The position numbers were made by a program, and so were the translations under genes. Below are positions 61,584-64,000 of a DNA stretch of 64,000 nt, piece after piece. The notes below the pieces were generated by a model, which ran no database searches, had not been told where the DNA came from, and saw nothing but the letters and a program-made list of their open reading frames with translations. Source of the stretch: an uncultured bacterium (GTDB lineage Bacteria > Verrucomicrobiota > Lentisphaeria > Victivallales > UBA1829); NCBI GenBank assembly GCA_902762495.1, contig CACWOL010000004.1, forward strand, positions 1-64,000, read 5' to 3'. The first letter of the stretch is position 1; each line of letters begins with the position of its first letter.

Positions 61584-61622
61584 AAATGCACGATCATTTC
61601 ATCCGATGAAAGGACAAGGTGA

Positions 61623-62501
61623 ATGATGACAAAACGAAACATCATGCTGTTTCTCGCGTTCCTTGCCGTCTGTCTGGGCGGAACGGGATGCATGGCATGT
61701 TCGAAAGCTTCGATGAAATGGACCGGCAGAAAAGAGGTCCGGTTCAAGGACATCGAGTACGAGCTGTCTCCGGACAAGCAGGAACTCATCCTGACCTACG
61801 AACGCGAAAGAAAATGGTACGTTATCCCGCTGACATGGATATGCTTTGAGATCATGCGGGACGTGCCGCCGGCCATGACTTCCGTTCAGACATTCGAAAA
61901 ACACATTTCCCTCGACCCTATGCCGGACGAACTGGCAAAGAAGTATGTGGACGTTACGGTCGATCCAGCCGCGCCGAAGAAACGTTATCACTCCCGCTGG
62001 ACGGATATGCCGTATTTCGACTACCATTTTCTGCACTATGTCGTGAGGCCGAACGATCCCTTCAAAGATTTCAAGACTTATGAAGAGTTTCTGAAGGTCT
62101 ATCCGCAGTTTTTATATGCGGCGACGGTTCACCCGGACGAGTTTCCGGACCTGTCCGAACCCTGGGTCCAGTCCGGCCCCAGCCCAATGATCTTCTATGG
62201 CCGCGACGGAGACCGGTATATTTACATTTCACCGGTGAGGAGCGGATGGTACGGAGTCGATTTTCCGCCCAGAGAAGACTACTCCGGATATGACAGGAAG
62301 GAGTATCTGGTCATGAAAGCCGATTCCTTCGACTGGTGCTGGAAAGTGATCTGGGCGCCGGTCGGACTCGTCGCGGACGTGGTGCTGCTGCCTGTGTCAA
62401 TTCCGCTCTATTGTCTCGGGCGCATGCTTGATGGGGCTTACGGTTCGCATAGGACCAGAGTTTGGCAGGATATGCAATTCTGGGATGATATCTACCGCTG
62501 A
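61623..62501 (+). CDS. Putative lipoprotein or exported protein, unknown function
   Basis: The protein has 292 residues. The N-terminal signal (IMLFLAFLAVCLGGTGCMAC) ends at Cys23 or Cys26, a possible but poor lipobox. The middle is charged and rich in Tyr, Trp and Phe. Near 250 a hydrophobic segment (APVGLVADVVLLPVSIPLY) resembles the short C-terminal motif of YceK-like lipoproteins. AAGGTG precedes the ATG. A terminator follows at 62545, so it is a single-gene unit. Confidence 0.7.
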   Translation: MMTKRNIMLFLAFLAVCLGGTGCMACSKASMKWTGRKEVRFKDIEYELSPDKQELILTYERERKWYVIPLTWICFEIMRDVPPAMTSVQTFEKHISLDPMPDELAKKYVDVTVDPAAPKKRYHSRWTDMPYFDYHFLHYVVRPNDPFKDFKTYEEFLKVYPQFLYAATVHPDEFPDLSEPWVQSGPSPMIFYGRDGDRYIYISPVRSGWYGVDFPPREDYSGYDRKEYLVMKADSFDWCWKVIWAPVGLVADVVLLPVSIPLYCLGRMLDGAYGSHRTRVWQDMQFWDDIYR

Positions 62502-62544
62502 CGGACCGCCGGCACCCGGCGGCTTGAAACGACGATCAAAAGAT

Positions 62545-62578
62545 GCCTGTCCCGGCGCGGAACCGGAACAGGCTTTTT
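62545..62578 (+). terminator. Rho-independent terminator after the 61623 gene
   Basis: GCCTGT and ACAGGC with inner CCGG/CCGG pairing (62545-62573), then TTTTT. Confidence 0.88.
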
Positions 62579-62696
62579 ATTCTGATTTCAAAGCATCGGA
62601 TTCATCCGTCGAGCCTTTGCCGCAAAAAGGCAATAAGAACTCCAGCTCAACGGATTATAATTTTGGACTCACTGAGTCCAAAATCCTGATGCCGCC

Positions 62697-64000
62697 TCAC
62701 TTGATTTCGTTCTGCATGGCAACGAGCTTGTCGGCGCCGTACATCTTGCGGAGTTTCGGCTTTTCGATCTTTCCGGTCGGGTTGCGCGGGACCTCGGCGA
62801 AGATGATCTTGCGCGGACGCTGGTAGCGCGGCAGGTCGAGGCAGAAATCGTTGACCTGTTCCTCGGTGAGCGTGAAGTCCGGCTTGACCTCGATGATCGC
62901 GGCGGCGATTTCGCCGAGGCGCGGATCGGGGAGACCGATGACGGCGACGTCCTTGATGGCGTTGTTGCGGCGGAGGAAGTCCTCGATCTGGACGGGATAG
63001 AGGTTTTCGCCGCCGGTGATGATGACGTCCTTCTTGCGGTCGACGAGGTAGATGAAGCCGTCCTCCTCCTTCGCCATGTCGCCGGTGTAGAGCCAGCCCT
63101 CGTCGTCGAGGACCTCCTTCGTGGCCTTTTCGTCCTTGTAATAGCAGCGCATCACGCCGTCGCCCTTCACCGCGAGCTCGCCGACCTTGCCGGGCTCGAC
63201 GGGGTTGTGCTTCTCGTCGACGATTTTGGTCTGCCAGCCGTAGCCCGCCACGCCGATCGCGCCCACGTGGTCGATGTTCTCGATTCCGAGGTGCACGGCA
63301 CCCGGTCCGATGGATTCGCTGAGGCCGTAGTTGGTGTCGTAGTCGTGCTTCGGGAAGACGGTCTTCCAGCGCTTGATGAGGCTGGGCGGGACCGGCTGCG
63401 CGCCGATGTGCATCAGACGCCACTGGTCGAGCTTGTAGTCCTCCAGCTTGATGTCGCCGCGGTCAATGGCGTCCAGGATGTCCTGCGCCCACGGCACGAG
63501 CAGCCAGACGACCGTGCAGTGTTCCTCGGAGACCGCGCTGATGATCCATTCAGGCTTGATGCCGCGCAGGAGCACGGCCTTGCCGCCGACCAGGAAACTG
63601 CCGAACCAGTGCATCTTCGCGCCGGTGTGGTACAGCGGCGGGATGCAGAGGAACGTGTCCTCGCGGGTCTGGCCGTGGTGCTTCTGCTCCACGATGCAGG
63701 CGTGCATGAGGCTGCGGTGTCGGTGTACGATGGCCTTCGGGAATCCGGTGGTGCCGGAGGAGAAGTAGATCGCGGCGTCCTCGTCGTCGGAGAGCGGGAT
63801 CGCCGGGGACTTGCTGGAGCAGTAGGAAACGAGGTTGTAGTACGGCTCGGCGAACGACGGGCAGTCCTCGCCGACGTAGACCAGCGCCTTCACGCGCGGG
63901 ATGCGTTCGCAGATGGACTCCACGCGGCCGATGAACGACGGTCCGAAGATGAGCACGTCGATGTCGGCGAGCTCGATGCAGTATTTGATCTCCTCGGCGG
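62697..64000 (-). CDS. Acyl-CoA synthetase / AMP-dependent ligase, 5' end off window
   Basis: The enzyme activates a carboxylic acid through an acyl-AMP to an acyl-CoA. The frame is open to the right edge, so the N-terminus is missing (434 residues visible). Motifs present: YFSSGTTGFPKAIVHRH (P-loop, A3), YGLSESIGPGAVH (A5), GWLYTGDMAKEEDGFIYLVDRKKDVIITGGENLYPVQIED (A7-A8, partly quoted) and the catalytic Lys in NPTGKIEKPKLR (A10). The sequence resembles medium- or long-chain fatty acid or benzoate-type ligases; the substrate is not evident. Confidence 0.92.
   Translation of the reverse strand, partial: AEEIKYCIELADIDVLIFGPSFIGRVESICERIPRVKALVYVGEDCPSFAEPYYNLVSYCSSKSPAIPLSDDEDAAIYFSSGTTGFPKAIVHRHRSLMHACIVEQKHHGQTREDTFLCIPPLYHTGAKMHWFGSFLVGGKAVLLRGIKPEWIISAVSEEHCTVVWLLVPWAQDILDAIDRGDIKLEDYKLDQWRLMHIGAQPVPPSLIKRWKTVFPKHDYDTNYGLSESIGPGAVHLGIENIDHVGAIGVAGYGWQTKIVDEKHNPVEPGKVGELAVKGDGVMRCYYKDEKATKEVLDDEGWLYTGDMAKEEDGFIYLVDRKKDVIITGGENLYPVQIEDFLRRNNAIKDVAVIGLPDPRLGEIAAAIIEVKPDFTLTEEQVNDFCLDLPRYQRPRKIIFAEVPRNPTGKIEKPKLRKMYGADKLVAMQNEIK

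Overview
The window looks like a gut or anaerobic member of the Lentisphaerota (Victivallales-like) within the PVC group. This is an inference from the gene mix. There is a complete LPS route (kdsB, kdsA, kdsC, LptC/LptA-type proteins, lptB), so the cell is Gram-negative. A complete six-gene Rnf complex and phosphotransacetylase suggest anaerobic or fermentative energy metabolism. Secreted glycoside hydrolases (GH35, GH31, tandem GH43), an AraC regulator, AIDA/RTX-type surface protein and many Gly- and Ala-rich exported proteins complete the picture. Most of the window is GC-rich; two stretches differ (about 1-2145, and about 55.9-58.9 kb).

Layout. 1-2.15 kb: fragment of a large SMC-like coiled-coil protein of foreign composition, which stops abruptly inside the C-terminus of a convergent AraC regulator; this is a deletion/insertion scar or an assembly chimera. 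3.1-7.3 kb (minus): YjbR-like protein with a borrowed C-terminal tail, Sel1-repeat protein, Gly-rich exported protein carrying the same tail, a protein of 23-residue repeats, and pta. 7.57 kb: tRNA-Leu(GAG), then a palindrome cluster. 9.4-17.0 kb (plus): DUF1015 protein, kdsB, kdsA, kdsC, a giant LptC-LptA fusion, a small ORF, lptA and lptB. 17.0-20.5 kb: VOC protein, exported protein and a tandemly duplicated membrane-protein gene. 20.5-24.2 kb (minus): Fe-alcohol dehydrogenase, RNase III and a flotillin-like protein. 24.5-32.4 kb (plus): cyclophilin, rnfABCDGE and a DinG-like helicase. 32.4-45 kb: GH35, rsmD (minus), a RAM-domain protein, a coiled-coil membrane protein with two tiny partners, aroE, rpmF-plsX, small exported/membrane proteins and GH31.

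45.1-53.8 kb (minus): an ECF sigma factor translationally overlapping a 1456-residue VIT/vWA/TPR/DUF2135/LysM membrane protein, then purB, an M32 carboxypeptidase and a CPBP protease linked by 4-base overlaps. 54.0-58.8 kb (minus): an AT-rich island with an AIDA/RTX protein and a two-gene cassette of an AAA15-type ATPase and a PD-(D/E)xK-like nuclease, which is the best candidate here for an undescribed (possibly defence) system. 59.3-64 kb: a tandem GH43 protein, a putative lipoprotein and an acyl-CoA ligase cut by the right edge.

Recurring structure beyond genes: gene 3' ends duplicated into neighbours (two independent cases), a 20-base palindrome forming the last codons of two unrelated genes, 22-base hairpins with a 7-8-7 layout and unrelated sequences, a shared terminator type, and promoters whose -10 box is preceded by TTTGTGA. 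The only stretch above 300 bases without a gene is 58837-59310.
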